A stretch of DNA of 20,235 nt, from the NCBI GenBank assembly GCA_910588945.1, contig CAJUSF010000052.1, positions 1-20,235 on the forward strand. The letters are read 5' to 3'. How positions within the stretch are numbered: the first letter of the stretch is position 1; every line of letters starts with the position of its first letter. Made by a program: the position numbers and the translations under genes. The stretch is from an uncultured Eggerthellaceae bacterium (GTDB lineage Bacteria; Actinomycetota; Coriobacteriia; Coriobacteriales; Eggerthellaceae). Below are positions 6,477 through 13,664 of the stretch, one piece after another. The notes under the pieces are model-generated. The model was not told the DNA's origin. It worked only from the letters and a program-made list of their open reading frames with translations, and did no database searches.

Positions 6477-8210
6477 ATGAAGGCCATAGGAATAGATCTC
6501 GGAACAACGAATAGCTGCGTGTCGGTGGTCGAAGGCGGCTCACCCGACGTCATCGCTAACGCCGAAGGCGAACGCACCACCCCATCGGCTGTTGCGTTCA
6601 CCAAAGACGGCGAGCGCCTTATCGGCACAGTGGCTCTTCGCCAGCTTGCAATGAATCCAGAACGTACGATAACGTCAGTGAAGCGCCACATGGGAACGAA
6701 ATGGCGCAAGAGCATAGATGGCAAGGAATTCTCAGCCACAGAGATATCAGCGATGATCTTGCGCAAGCTTCGCAAGGACGCGGAGAACTTCCTAGGCGAA
6801 AACATCACCGATGCCGTGATCACGGTGCCAGCGTATTTCAACGATATGCAGCGCAACGCCACGAAAGATGCAGGAACCATCGCCGGACTCAATGTACTGC
6901 GCATCATAAACGAGCCCACAGCGGCCGCCCTTGCATACGGTCTTGACCACGGGGATCCCCAGATGGTTATGGTGTATGACCTCGGCGGCGGCACTTTCGA
7001 TGTATCCATCATCGAGATCGGCGACAACGTGATCGAAGTTCTATCTACCGCTGGCAACAATCGTCTTGGTGGCGACGACTTCGACGAGCGACTGACTGAC
7101 TATCTTCTGGATGTTTTCAAGACGCGCACCGGCGTGGATCTCTCAAACAACAACATGGCCTACGAGCGCGTTAAAGAAGCCGCCGAACAGGCGAAGAAGG
7201 AGCTCTCCTCTATGGAGAGCACGGTCGTGAATCTGCCGTTTCTCTCACAGAATTCATCAGGGCCGCTGCATCTCGAGGAGACGGTGACGCGAGCGAAATT
7301 CAACGAGCTCACCGCCGATCTGGTACAGCTGACCACAGAGCCCGTACAGCAAGCGCTAAACGATGCCGGCATCGCCGCCAGCGAGCTTGGCGAGGTGCTG
7401 CTCGTCGGCGGAAGCACGCGCATCCCCGCCGTGCAGGCGCACGTGGAGAGCCTTACAGGAAAGAAGCCAGCATCAAGCATCAATCCAGACGAATGCGTCG
7501 CGGAAGGCGCCGCCATCCAAGCGGCGACGCTCGAAAGCGCTATGACCGGGAATAATGCGCTCATGCCCCGCGGAGGCGAGCTGTTACTGCTCGATGTTGT
7601 GCCCATGTCGTTCGCCATTGAAACAGTAGGAGGCGTGGCTACTCGCGTGATCGAGCGTAACTCAACGCTTCCCATCCATTATGAGCAGGTCTTCACCACG
7701 GCGGCATCCTTTCAGACAAAAGTCGAGATCAACGTGTTGCAAGGCGAGCGCCCGATGGCATCCGACAATAAATCGATTGGCAAGTTCCTTCTCAAGGGAA
7801 TCAAGCGCGCACCTGCGGGTGTGCCACAGATCAACGTGAGCTTCGACCTCGACGCAAACGGCATCCTCACCGTTACGGCAAAGGATCTCGGAACGGGCAA
7901 CGAGCAATCGATCACGATCACCGACTCGGAGAGAATGAGCGACGAGGAGATCCAAGCCGCGATCCGCGATGCCGAGCAATACGCCGAAGAGGATCAAGCG
8001 CGTCGTGATGCGTTTGCTGAGCGCGATGAGGCGACACGCCTGATCAATCAAGCCGAAGAGCGCATCAAGGAGGCTGGCAAGGATATGCCGAAGGAAGAGA
8101 AACGCACGCTCAAGGCCTCTATCGCCAACGTACAGCGTTATCTCGCCAAGCGTCCTGAAAAGAGAAGGATCAGGACAAGGCGAATTTCACGAGCGCCGTG
8201 GATGAGCTAA
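6477..8210 (+). CDS. Hsp70 family chaperone (DnaK paralogue), frame disrupted in the lid
   Basis: This is a 577-residue Hsp70. The actin-like ATPase domain (about 1-365) has the phosphate-1 loop GIDLGTTNSCV (5-15), catalytic K69, VPAYFND, the phosphate-2 loop DLGGGTFDVS and the adenosine motif GGSTRIP. The hydrophobic linker LLLLDV and the beta-sandwich substrate-binding domain follow, then a helical lid. After E561 the frame gives 16 Arg-rich residues (KRRIRTRR...) that do not look like a lid helix. In the -1 frame, from 8159 on, 22 codons end in VDELRRLVG and TAG (8225-8227), which is what an Hsp70 lid should look like. One base is therefore missing in the A-run at 8158-8161, through mutation or a sequence error. 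The start is supported by AAAGGGAG at 6465-6472. No grpE is nearby. This copy probably works with the adjacent J-protein; the main dnaK operon would lie elsewhere. Confidence 0.93.
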   Translation: MKAIGIDLGTTNSCVSVVEGGSPDVIANAEGERTTPSAVAFTKDGERLIGTVALRQLAMNPERTITSVKRHMGTKWRKSIDGKEFSATEISAMILRKLRKDAENFLGENITDAVITVPAYFNDMQRNATKDAGTIAGLNVLRIINEPTAAALAYGLDHGDPQMVMVYDLGGGTFDVSIIEIGDNVIEVLSTAGNNRLGGDDFDERLTDYLLDVFKTRTGVDLSNNNMAYERVKEAAEQAKKELSSMESTVVNLPFLSQNSSGPLHLEETVTRAKFNELTADLVQLTTEPVQQALNDAGIAASELGEVLLVGGSTRIPAVQAHVESLTGKKPASSINPDECVAEGAAIQAATLESAMTGNNALMPRGGELLLLDVVPMSFAIETVGGVATRVIERNSTLPIHYEQVFTTAASFQTKVEINVLQGERPMASDNKSIGKFLLKGIKRAPAGVPQINVSFDLDANGILTVTAKDLGTGNEQSITITDSERMSDEEIQAAIRDAEQYAEEDQARRDAFAERDEATRLINQAEERIKEAGKDMPKEEKRTLKASIANVQRYLAKRPEKRRIRTRRISRAPWMS

Positions 8211-8227
8211 GGCGTCTGGTCGGCTAG
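8156..8227 (+). pseudogene. frame-shifted 3' end of the Hsp70 gene
   Basis: The annotated frame ends at TAA (8208-8210), but the lid-like peptide continues in the -1 frame: KEKDQDKANF followed by TSAVDELRRLVG and TAG at 8225-8227. Joining the frames at GAA (8157-8159) would give a 583-residue protein. The site is CCTGAAAAGAG, in which a fifth A would restore the frame. It is not a canonical -1 slippery heptamer. Confidence 0.7.
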
Positions 8228-8280
8228 TCTGGTCGGCTAGCTGAGTCGATTAGCTGGGCCGATTAGCTTTGCCGGTTAGT
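8216..8280. repeat. five degenerate 13-bp tandem repeats at the Hsp70 3' end
   Basis: Units start at 8216, 8229, 8242, 8255 and 8268. The consensus is YTGGYCGRYTAGY, and the first two units differ only in the last base. Unit 1 contains the end of the ancestral coding frame (Leu-Val-Gly-stop), so the array seems to be an expansion of the gene's own end. Since 13 is not a multiple of three, the copies put TAG stops in all frames. Confidence 0.75.
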
Positions 8281-8422
8281 TAGGCAAAGACCTCGATCAA
8301 TGAGAAGCTGCTTTACGTCGCGGCTCGTTGCATATAACGCGAGAACCTGAAACTACCCGCGATCAAGCTGTTCATATATCGGATCGATCGCAAAAAATAA
8401 GTGCAACCTAAAAGCAACCCAT

Positions 8423-8457
8423 AAAAAAATCGGCCGCAAAAGCGGCCGATTTAAATT
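8423..8457. terminator. bidirectional Rho-independent terminator
   Basis: An 11-bp perfect stem, AAATCGGCCGC (8427-8437) with GCGGCCGATTT (8442-8452), closes an AAAA loop. The minus strand has a run of seven T residues after the stem (8423-8429), so it is best for the leftward zinc-ribbon gene ending at 8474. It can also stop rightward readthrough from the Hsp70 gene. Confidence 0.85.
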
Positions 8458-8473
8458 CAGCGAATTTAAAGGC

Positions 8474-8734
8474 TTATGCTGAAGGCGGCTTCGGAGCGCC
8501 AGGAGCAGCCGGAGCACCAGGGGCAGCCGGTGCGCCAGGAGCTGCAGGAGCACCAGGGGCAGCAGCGATCGCATCGGTGTTCGGGGTACCATCAGCGTTC
8601 ATGTACTTGCTGAAGTCTGCCTTGCAGAACGGGCAGTTCTTGAGAACCAGTCCGCCCATGGACTGGATGGTCTTGCCGCACTCGGGGCAAACGTTCGGGC
8701 CTGCTCCACCTGCGTCAGCTGGTCTAAAACACAT
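8474..8734 (-). CDS. small zinc-ribbon protein with Ala-Pro-Gly repeat tail
   Basis: This is an 86-residue protein of unknown function. The N-terminus MCFRPADAGGAG precedes a zinc ribbon with C16-x2-C19 and C34-x2-C37 (CPECGK...CPFCKADF). The tail consists of four exact AAPGAP hexapeptides (58-81) and KPPSA, and is probably disordered or polyproline-like. Small MCFRPA-type ribbon proteins are, from memory, typical of Coriobacteriia. AGGAGA (8742-8747) lies 7 bases before the ATG and fixes the start. The gene is monocistronic: a terminator follows directly, and a palindrome plus a promoter candidate precede it. Confidence 0.85.
   Translation of the reverse strand: MCFRPADAGGAGPNVCPECGKTIQSMGGLVLKNCPFCKADFSKYMNADGTPNTDAIAAAPGAPAAPGAPAAPGAPAAPGAPKPPSA
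8492..8563. repeat. four 18-bp coding tandem repeats (AAPGAP)
   Basis: The region encodes four consecutive identical AAPGAP hexapeptides, while the DNA units differ at third codon positions. This indicates selection on the peptide or an old expansion rather than a very recent one. Confidence 0.8.
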
Positions 8735-8761
8735 ATCGCACTCTCCTATCGTTTCAGAACT

Positions 8762-8784
8762 TTATCGTGTGCATAGCACGATAA
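8762..8784. promoter_or_regulatory. perfect palindrome in the leader of the zinc-ribbon gene
   Basis: TTATCGTG (8762-8769) and CACGATAA (8777-8784) are perfect 8-bp inverted arms with a 7-base spacer. They lie 28-50 bases upstream of the leftward ATG, between the promoter candidate and the ribosome site. This fits a dimeric repressor operator or a leader hairpin. Confidence 0.5.
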
Positions 8785-8794
8785 GGATAGACCA

Positions 8795-8822
8795 ATTACA
8801 TCAATATGTCTAAGGTTTGCAA
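8795..8822 (-). promoter_or_regulatory. candidate promoter of the small zinc-ribbon gene
   Basis: On the minus strand TTGCAA (8817-8822) is followed after 16 bases by TGTAAT (8795-8800). Transcription would begin next to the palindrome at 8762-8784. Both hexamers are imperfect matches (4/6 and 5/6). Confidence 0.35.
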
Positions 8823-8902
8823 GGGTTTTTTCGGTAAACAACATATTTGAACTATTGGCATTTGAAATTAGTTCACAAATGAAATACTCTGTTTCAAGCC
8901 AT

Positions 8903-8936
8903 TCATACGCAAATCACCAGAAACCTCATACGCAAA
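8903..8936. repeat. 11-bp direct repeat between two leftward genes
   Basis: TCATACGCAAA occurs at 8903-8913 and 8926-8936 (period 23). The second copy runs into a small hairpin, AGCGT (8936-8940) with ACGCT (8945-8949). The position downstream of the PF06541 gene suggests a 3'-end or regulatory element; no role is known. Confidence 0.5.
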
Positions 8937-8998
8937 GCGTTAAAACGCTAAAGTTTTCCCAGTTCCAGCAGCCGAACGATCTTCGCAAAATGTCGCAA

Positions 8999-10186
8999 TC
9001 AGATACGCGTAGTAAGATCGGGATGTATGCTCATCGACTGGAATCTGGCTTCCATATATGCGTCATCGAAATGCGTGGCGAAGAACTGAGACACCGCCAA
9101 ATCATCCGAGGGCATGCCCGCAAGCCTTGAGTACCAACAGTCAAGCGCGATGAGCGTCATCGCACCGTTGATGATCATCAATATCGCACACACCGTGGTG
9201 AGCGAATAGCGCCACTGCCATGGGATCTTATTCACCAACTCCAAAACCTTGGGAAGCAAAAGCTTGATCCATATCACTCCGAGCACTCCCCACATGCACA
9301 TGAACATGAAGTCGGTTCGCCCACCGATGTTAAGGAATCGTCCGGTGTAGTCCCACGCTACAGCCCCGAACGCATACTCCAAAAACCAACTGACGAAGTA
9401 CTCGAATGCGCCACCGACCACAGCACTCACAAAAAACACCACAACGATGTTGGCCTTGTAAAACCTATTCAGCAAAATAGTGAGGATCACCGCACCAAAG
9501 CCATAGATCGGCGAAAACGGCCCCCAAAGCAGGCCCGCTCGGATCTGGAATTCCCCTGGAACCTCAATCATGTAATGGTAGAACGTCTCGACGACATCCC
9601 CTACAAGGGCACCTATCGTGAATATCCAAAAAAGGTTGAAGAAGTTGAGCGCAATGTATCCCTTCCCCGTCTCATCGCGACCGAGCGTTCCATCCAGCGC
9701 CTCTTCTCTAGTCTGCATATCGCGAAGTTTACGCTGCAGCCGACGCTCTTCAGAAAGTGCGGGATCCATCGACGTGAACATCGCCACAAGCACTATACCC
9801 GCCGCACAAAACACGATGAACAGCGGCTTTATCCCTTCAAGCATAAGCTCACAAAGAGCGCAGCCGAACAGCAAGAAGATAGAAACCTCAGCCACAATAT
9901 GCGCAGCACGCATATGATGCATCAAAAGAAGCACGCCCACCGCGATGAGGCTTAACGACACAAGTCCCACGAGAACGACCATAATGATGAACAGGACCAG
10001 CGAAGCGATCGGATGATTCTCAAATGCCCCTTCATAGAACTCGCCGCCAGTAACGTAGAGCAGGTACGCCACGAGCGACGTGAGCACAACACCTATGAAC
10101 AGAAAGCCTATACCTATCAGGCTTTGAGCGATCCTGGCACCATGCGTCGATGCCGGATCTATGACCACCGGGTTAGAAGATGTCAT
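8999..10186 (-). CDS. PF06541 (CmpB-type) multi-pass membrane protein
   Basis: This is a 395-residue integral membrane protein. An N-terminal block of about five hydrophobic helices (about 22-44, 61-88, 96-115, 120-136) is followed by a basic/acidic cytoplasmic segment (140-170). Next comes a conserved region (about 183-320) with the hallmarks of the putative ABC-transporter type IV family: GALVGDVVE, LLWGPFSPIYGFG, GGAFEYFVSW and WDYTGRFLNIGGR. A last helix (about 328-348) and a polar tail follow. The family name implies transport, but no ATPase domain or neighbouring ATPase is present, and the biochemical role is not established. Its start overlaps the stop of the upstream flippase gene by 4 bases (ATGA), so the two should be translated together and act in one envelope pathway. 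Confidence 0.82.
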   Translation of the reverse strand: MTSSNPVVIDPASTHGARIAQSLIGIGFLFIGVVLTSLVAYLLYVTGGEFYEGAFENHPIASLVLFIIMVVLVGLVSLSLIAVGVLLLMHHMRAAHIVAEVSIFLLFGCALCELMLEGIKPLFIVFCAAGIVLVAMFTSMDPALSEERRLQRKLRDMQTREEALDGTLGRDETGKGYIALNFFNLFWIFTIGALVGDVVETFYHYMIEVPGEFQIRAGLLWGPFSPIYGFGAVILTILLNRFYKANIVVVFFVSAVVGGAFEYFVSWFLEYAFGAVAWDYTGRFLNIGGRTDFMFMCMWGVLGVIWIKLLLPKVLELVNKIPWQWRYSLTTVCAILMIINGAMTLIALDCWYSRLAGMPSDDLAVSQFFATHFDDAYMEARFQSMSIHPDLTTRI

Positions 10187-11967
10187 TTGTGACCAGTCCT
10201 TTTGCGCATCACTTCCTCGCGGTGTTCCCTGATCGCGCGAATTTCGCTGGGCCTGAGCTTTTGAGGCTCCTCTTCAGGCGCGATGCCCTCATTCGCGTTT
10301 TGCGCTTCGCTGATCTCCGGATCGCCAAGATCTATCAAATCCACAAACGATGTACGCTCGGAATGCGTGCCCTGCGGCTCGACAGATCCTCTGCCCGCTC
10401 GACTGCCCGCACTTGCACCGCCGGAGGCCACATCGGCATCCGTTAGAGTCTTGCCATGCAAATCGCGCCTGATGCGGAAATATTCCCAAGCCAGCAGAAC
10501 GAAAAGGATGCCCTCGACGATTACATAGCTCAAGACCGCACCCTCGAGCTGGGCGTATCTCACAAGGAGGATAGGTATGAAGATAGAGAAGATAAACGTC
10601 ATGCAAAACAGTACTGTGACATCCTTCTGCCTTCTCATGATGGTGATGATTTGGAACAGAAAATCAATCGCAGCAGTGATGCCGCCCGTTACAAGCATGA
10701 GGTAGAGCAGTCCACGATACTCGTTGAAGTCAATTCCGTAGAGCCAGTTCATTACAGGAATGCCAACCCATGCCATTATGAGGGCGAACACCAGCGTGAT
10801 CACGGCGATCAGCGCAATTATTCCCGCTAGAATCAGATTAAACTTCCGCCTTTTTGCCGAATCCTGCCAGACTCCGGCCATGCGAAGCAACAAAGGCTTG
10901 TAGATGAGCTGTGCGGTGATGAGGATCATCTGTGCGGGGAAATACAGAGCGTTGTAGTAGAGCTGATTGTCGTAAGGAAGACTGTCTTCCATCACGAACT
11001 TCGGCATATTCTCGATGACGTTGAAGAAAAACAGCGCTACGAAAAGCGGAGCGCATACTTTGAACAGGTCGATAAAGCTCGGAAAGCTGAACGATCGCGT
11101 CTTGGGTGTCTCGAGGAGCGTGAGCGGCCAGGTGACGACGATAAACGTGGCCGCGGCGGCTATCGCCATGCCAGTGCAGGCAGCGACCGCGCTTCGCGAG
11201 AAGAACAGGATCACCGAAAATACAAGCACGGCAAGAAGAGAACGTATTGTCTGAGAGATGCCTGCCAGATAGAGCTTGTCCACCTGCTGAAGACGCCCTT
11301 CGTAAACATCGGCGAGCGCGTCGACGCATCTATATATGATCACCGCCATCGATATGTCAAACATCTCAGAATCGTATCCGCGGATAGAGCAATATATCCA
11401 GCCCACCACAAGCATCAAGACGCATGTTGCCCATCGGTTCGCCTGGTAATCGATGAACGAATGCTCGCGATTGATGTCCGATATCTGATATGTTCTCACG
11501 CCGAAATTGCCGACGAACATCAAGAGCAAACCGACGACGAACGCCATGGAGATCATACCTGCCTGCTCAACACCGACAAGCTGAGTGGACACCATGGTCA
11601 CAACGGGAAACACCAGCGCCCAAGCCCCGGATCCCAAAGTGTTGCAGACGAAATCACGCGTGGTTCTATGAGGGGCGTATCTTTCTTCGGCAGAGGACAG
11701 ACCGTCACCCTTCATGGCTCCGACAACACGGTCAAACCACTGGTTGACGAAACGTGCAATGAAGTTCTGCCGGTGCTCTCTTGGAGCCTTAGCAGAGCCA
11801 GAATCAGCTCTGCGTCCGGCAAAACCCCTTGATCGACGCTCGGAGCCAGTATCAGCAGAGGCATGCCTGCCTACACGGACATCTCTTTGTCGACGCATCG
11901 TTTTTCTTGGGTCCGACAGACCGCGCGGTCTACCTTCACCATTGTTTTTCTTCAAGCCGTTTGGCAT
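10183..11967 (-). CDS. Wzx-like polysaccharide/lipid flippase (MOP superfamily)
   Basis: This is a 594-residue polytopic membrane protein of the MOP (MATE/Wzx/MurJ) type, expected to flip a lipid-linked glycan or similar amphiphile across the cytoplasmic membrane. About 12 helices lie between residues 108 and 500. The first is in TRDFVCNTLGSGAWALVFPVVTM-type sequence, and PAQMILITAQLIYKPLLLRMA (about 344-364) resembles the central helix region of Wzx proteins. Two unusual cytoplasmic tails flank the core: an Arg/Gly/Ser-rich N-terminus (1-100) and a charged, probably disordered C-terminus (about 504-594) ending in Arg/Glu-rich helix. AAGGA lies 13 bases before the ATG, which is loose. No glycosyltransferases are adjacent, so the substrate is unknown. 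The following PF06541 gene overlaps by 4 bases. Confidence 0.83.
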   Translation of the reverse strand: MPNGLKKNNGEGRPRGLSDPRKTMRRQRDVRVGRHASADTGSERRSRGFAGRRADSGSAKAPREHRQNFIARFVNQWFDRVVGAMKGDGLSSAEERYAPHRTTRDFVCNTLGSGAWALVFPVVTMVSTQLVGVEQAGMISMAFVVGLLLMFVGNFGVRTYQISDINREHSFIDYQANRWATCVLMLVVGWIYCSIRGYDSEMFDISMAVIIYRCVDALADVYEGRLQQVDKLYLAGISQTIRSLLAVLVFSVILFFSRSAVAACTGMAIAAAATFIVVTWPLTLLETPKTRSFSFPSFIDLFKVCAPLFVALFFFNVIENMPKFVMEDSLPYDNQLYYNALYFPAQMILITAQLIYKPLLLRMAGVWQDSAKRRKFNLILAGIIALIAVITLVFALIMAWVGIPVMNWLYGIDFNEYRGLLYLMLVTGGITAAIDFLFQIITIMRRQKDVTVLFCMTFIFSIFIPILLVRYAQLEGAVLSYVIVEGILFVLLAWEYFRIRRDLHGKTLTDADVASGGASAGSRAGRGSVEPQGTHSERTSFVDLIDLGDPEISEAQNANEGIAPEEEPQKLRPSEIRAIREHREEVMRKRTGHK

Positions 11968-12082
11968 AGGTCCAGATCATTCCTTAATCGTGCAATTTTC
12001 GTGTATTTATAGTATAGTTTTACCATTATTGCCTAGCTGCACAATCATAAACGCCGCTAAAAATTACAGTGACATGCAGTTG

Positions 12083-12101
12083 AAAGGACAAAAGTTCGGT
12101 G
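12083..12101 (+). promoter_or_regulatory. ribosome binding site deciding a GTG start
   Basis: AAAGGA (12083-12088) lies 10 bases before GTG (12099-12101) and is the only good ribosome site near the start of this frame. No ATG of the frame lies nearby with comparable support. This sets the surface protein's start at a GTG. Confidence 0.6.
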
Positions 12102-13409
12102 AGCGAAGTTAATTCGCATGGGAATAGAGGTCAAGTGTCGGGTTCTTACAGCCCCGTGCGAGGCGGGAGCAGTGCGTCTGCTGCTATTCCTAACACACCA
12201 GTTCAACAAGCTTATCCCCAACCTTCCAATTACCAGGCTCCAATCGCTGTACCCACACATATGGCGGGAGGAAGTCCTAATTATGGCGGATCTCCGAGCA
12301 ATTTCAACGGGGGCGGCAAACATACAAGCAAACTGTTGATCGTCGGAATAATAATCCTTGTTCTGGCTTTGATCTCTTTGGCGATCGCAATGCTATTCGT
12401 CTTCAAGCCGTTCGGACTGTTCGAGGAAGAGGTCAATGCGGAGGCTCCAAACGTTGGCCAAGTCGAAGAGATGTTCAAAAGTTCCGATTTCGAGAAGAAC
12501 ATGCTCAGCGGATTCCAGTTCGTCAACACCGAGAACATGCAGGATCCCAAACTGAAGAACACCAAAGTCGGCGAAGTTAAACGCAACGATGCCAATAAAG
12601 AGATCTACTGCGAGGCATCAACCGACGCCGAGGTGGCAAACGATTCCATATCAGCCAGTACCACCCTTTCGATGCGACTTACATACGACAAGGACTCATC
12701 TAGCTGGAAAGATGGCGGTGTTCAGACAGGAAACATCAGCGCCACCCCCGAAGGACCAGCCGACATCGCGGCCATACAAGAGAGCATCCCGTCTCTTCTG
12801 CGTTCTTACGACTCGAGCGTGGCAGCACAGTTTTCAGGCAGCGAGATAACGAGCGATTCGCAGCTTACGAAAGACGGAGGCACGGCATCGTTTGTTCTGA
12901 CCAAAGCCGCAGAAGGTGAAGGTGAGGCCAAGACCTGCACCGTCAACACTGAGGTCAAGTGGAACGACAGCCGCGGATGGCAGGTAACTATCACATCGGT
13001 CGACGGCATAGAAGAGCAGCCAGAAGAGCCACCCGAGGAACAACCTGCGCCTGAAGAGCCCGCACAGAACAACGAGCCAGCACAGCAACCCTCTTCAGGG
13101 GGCAGTTCAGGCGGCAACGGCGGTAATGGCGGCAATTCCGGAAGCCAACCGACGATGCTGCTTGTCTGTTATTCAGGCGATCTGGTGCAGGTTCCCGGTG
13201 TTATCGAGTTCGAAGGATCGCACATCCTTCTGAGAACCGATCACGTCATTCGCGTCGAACTCGACAACCGCGTATTCATCACCACCTACTTCGAACTAAC
13301 TGGAAACGGTGGTTGGTATCGCGGCGAGCACACCACCGTCATCGGCGAGATCGGCGCAACTGGATCACTTGGCAAAGCACCGCTTGTCATCAATGTCGAT
13401 TATGTCTAA
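12099..13409 (+). CDS. single-pass membrane-anchored extracytoplasmic protein, unknown function
   Basis: This 436-residue protein does not match a family I recognise. A Ser/Pro/Gly/Asn-rich cytoplasmic N-terminus (1-76, including SPNYGGSPSNFNGGG) leads to one membrane helix (about 79-102). An extracytoplasmic domain follows (about 115-300) with alternating strands; two widely spaced Cys (171 and 280) could form a disulfide. Next are a Pro/Glu-rich stalk (304-331) and a Gly/Asn/Ser linker (332-350). The last domain is compact, about 85 residues and beta-rich (351-436), with WYRGEHTTVIGEIG and INVDYV. The plan resembles Gram-positive envelope proteins that carry a ligand-binding tip on a wall-spanning stalk. 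It starts with GTG. It is divergent from the flippase gene across 131 AT-rich bases where no clean promoter was found. Confidence 0.75.
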   Translation: MSEVNSHGNRGQVSGSYSPVRGGSSASAAIPNTPVQQAYPQPSNYQAPIAVPTHMAGGSPNYGGSPSNFNGGGKHTSKLLIVGIIILVLALISLAIAMLFVFKPFGLFEEEVNAEAPNVGQVEEMFKSSDFEKNMLSGFQFVNTENMQDPKLKNTKVGEVKRNDANKEIYCEASTDAEVANDSISASTTLSMRLTYDKDSSSWKDGGVQTGNISATPEGPADIAAIQESIPSLLRSYDSSVAAQFSGSEITSDSQLTKDGGTASFVLTKAAEGEGEAKTCTVNTEVKWNDSRGWQVTITSVDGIEEQPEEPPEEQPAPEEPAQNNEPAQQPSSGGSSGGNGGNGGNSGSQPTMLLVCYSGDLVQVPGVIEFEGSHILLRTDHVIRVELDNRVFITTYFELTGNGGWYRGEHTTVIGEIGATGSLGKAPLVINVDYV

Positions 13410-13413
13410 CAAT

Positions 13414-13469
13414 CTAGCAAGTTCCATTTAGCAAGCTTCATTCAATAAGCTTCATCTAGCAAATTCCGT
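13414..13469. repeat. four degenerate 14-bp tandem repeats after the surface-protein gene
   Basis: Units start at 13414, 13428, 13442 and 13456, with consensus YTAGCAAGYTYCAT; a partial fifth copy (CTAG) follows at 13470. The array starts 5 bases after the stop codon. It resembles the 13-bp array at the Hsp70 3' end in size, position and repeated TAG, but not in sequence. Confidence 0.75.
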
Positions 13470-13495
13470 CTAGGGAGTTGGCGGATCATTCAAAT

Positions 13496-13520
13496 AAAGC
13501 GTCCTTGATAGTACGCTTTT
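13496..13520 (+). terminator. weak terminator-like hairpin
   Basis: AAAGCGT (13496-13502) pairs with ACGCTTT (13513-13519) around a 10-base loop, ending in TTTT. It may end the 12099 transcript, but the stem is short and has few G-C pairs. Confidence 0.35.
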
Positions 13521-13650
13521 GAACTTCGAAACCCGAAAAGTACAAATCGGTGACGCAGACGTAACACGCTAGCATTTCGGCGAGCTCTTCTCCTCCAGCC
13601 GATGCACAATGGCATCAATATCCAACGCGCACGTTCATGGCGCAAAAACA

Positions 13651-13658
13651 AAGGAGGG
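13651..13658 (+). promoter_or_regulatory. strong ribosome binding site that decides the HdeD start
   Basis: AAGGAGGG at 13651-13658 lies 6 bases before ATG 13665. It rules out the longer frame opening at 13602, whose first 21 residues are basic and lack any conserved look. Confidence 0.85.
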
Positions 13659-13664
13659 AAAATC

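Noticed and set aside
8150..8170. Programmed -1 frameshifting in the Hsp70 gene
   Set aside because: The site CCTGAAAAGAG is not an X-XXY-YYZ heptamer (only the A-site codon could re-pair), and programmed frameshifting is not known for Hsp70; a base loss is simpler.
8846..8876. Near inverted repeat ATTTGAACT / AGTTCACAAAT
   Set aside because: It needs a two-base bulge in a very AT-rich stretch, so it is not better than chance.
8855..9130. Rightward open frame opposite the end of the PF06541 gene
   Set aside because: Its 3' half is antisense to a clear coding region and it has no ribosome site or protein-like composition.
11968..12098. Divergent promoters in the AT-rich spacer
   Set aside because: TATAGT and TATACT look like -10 boxes, but no acceptable -35 hexamer lies at 16-18 bases for either direction.
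13602..13664. Longer start for the HdeD gene
   Set aside because: No ribosome site, basic non-conserved residues, and a very strong AAGGAGGG sits just before ATG 13665.
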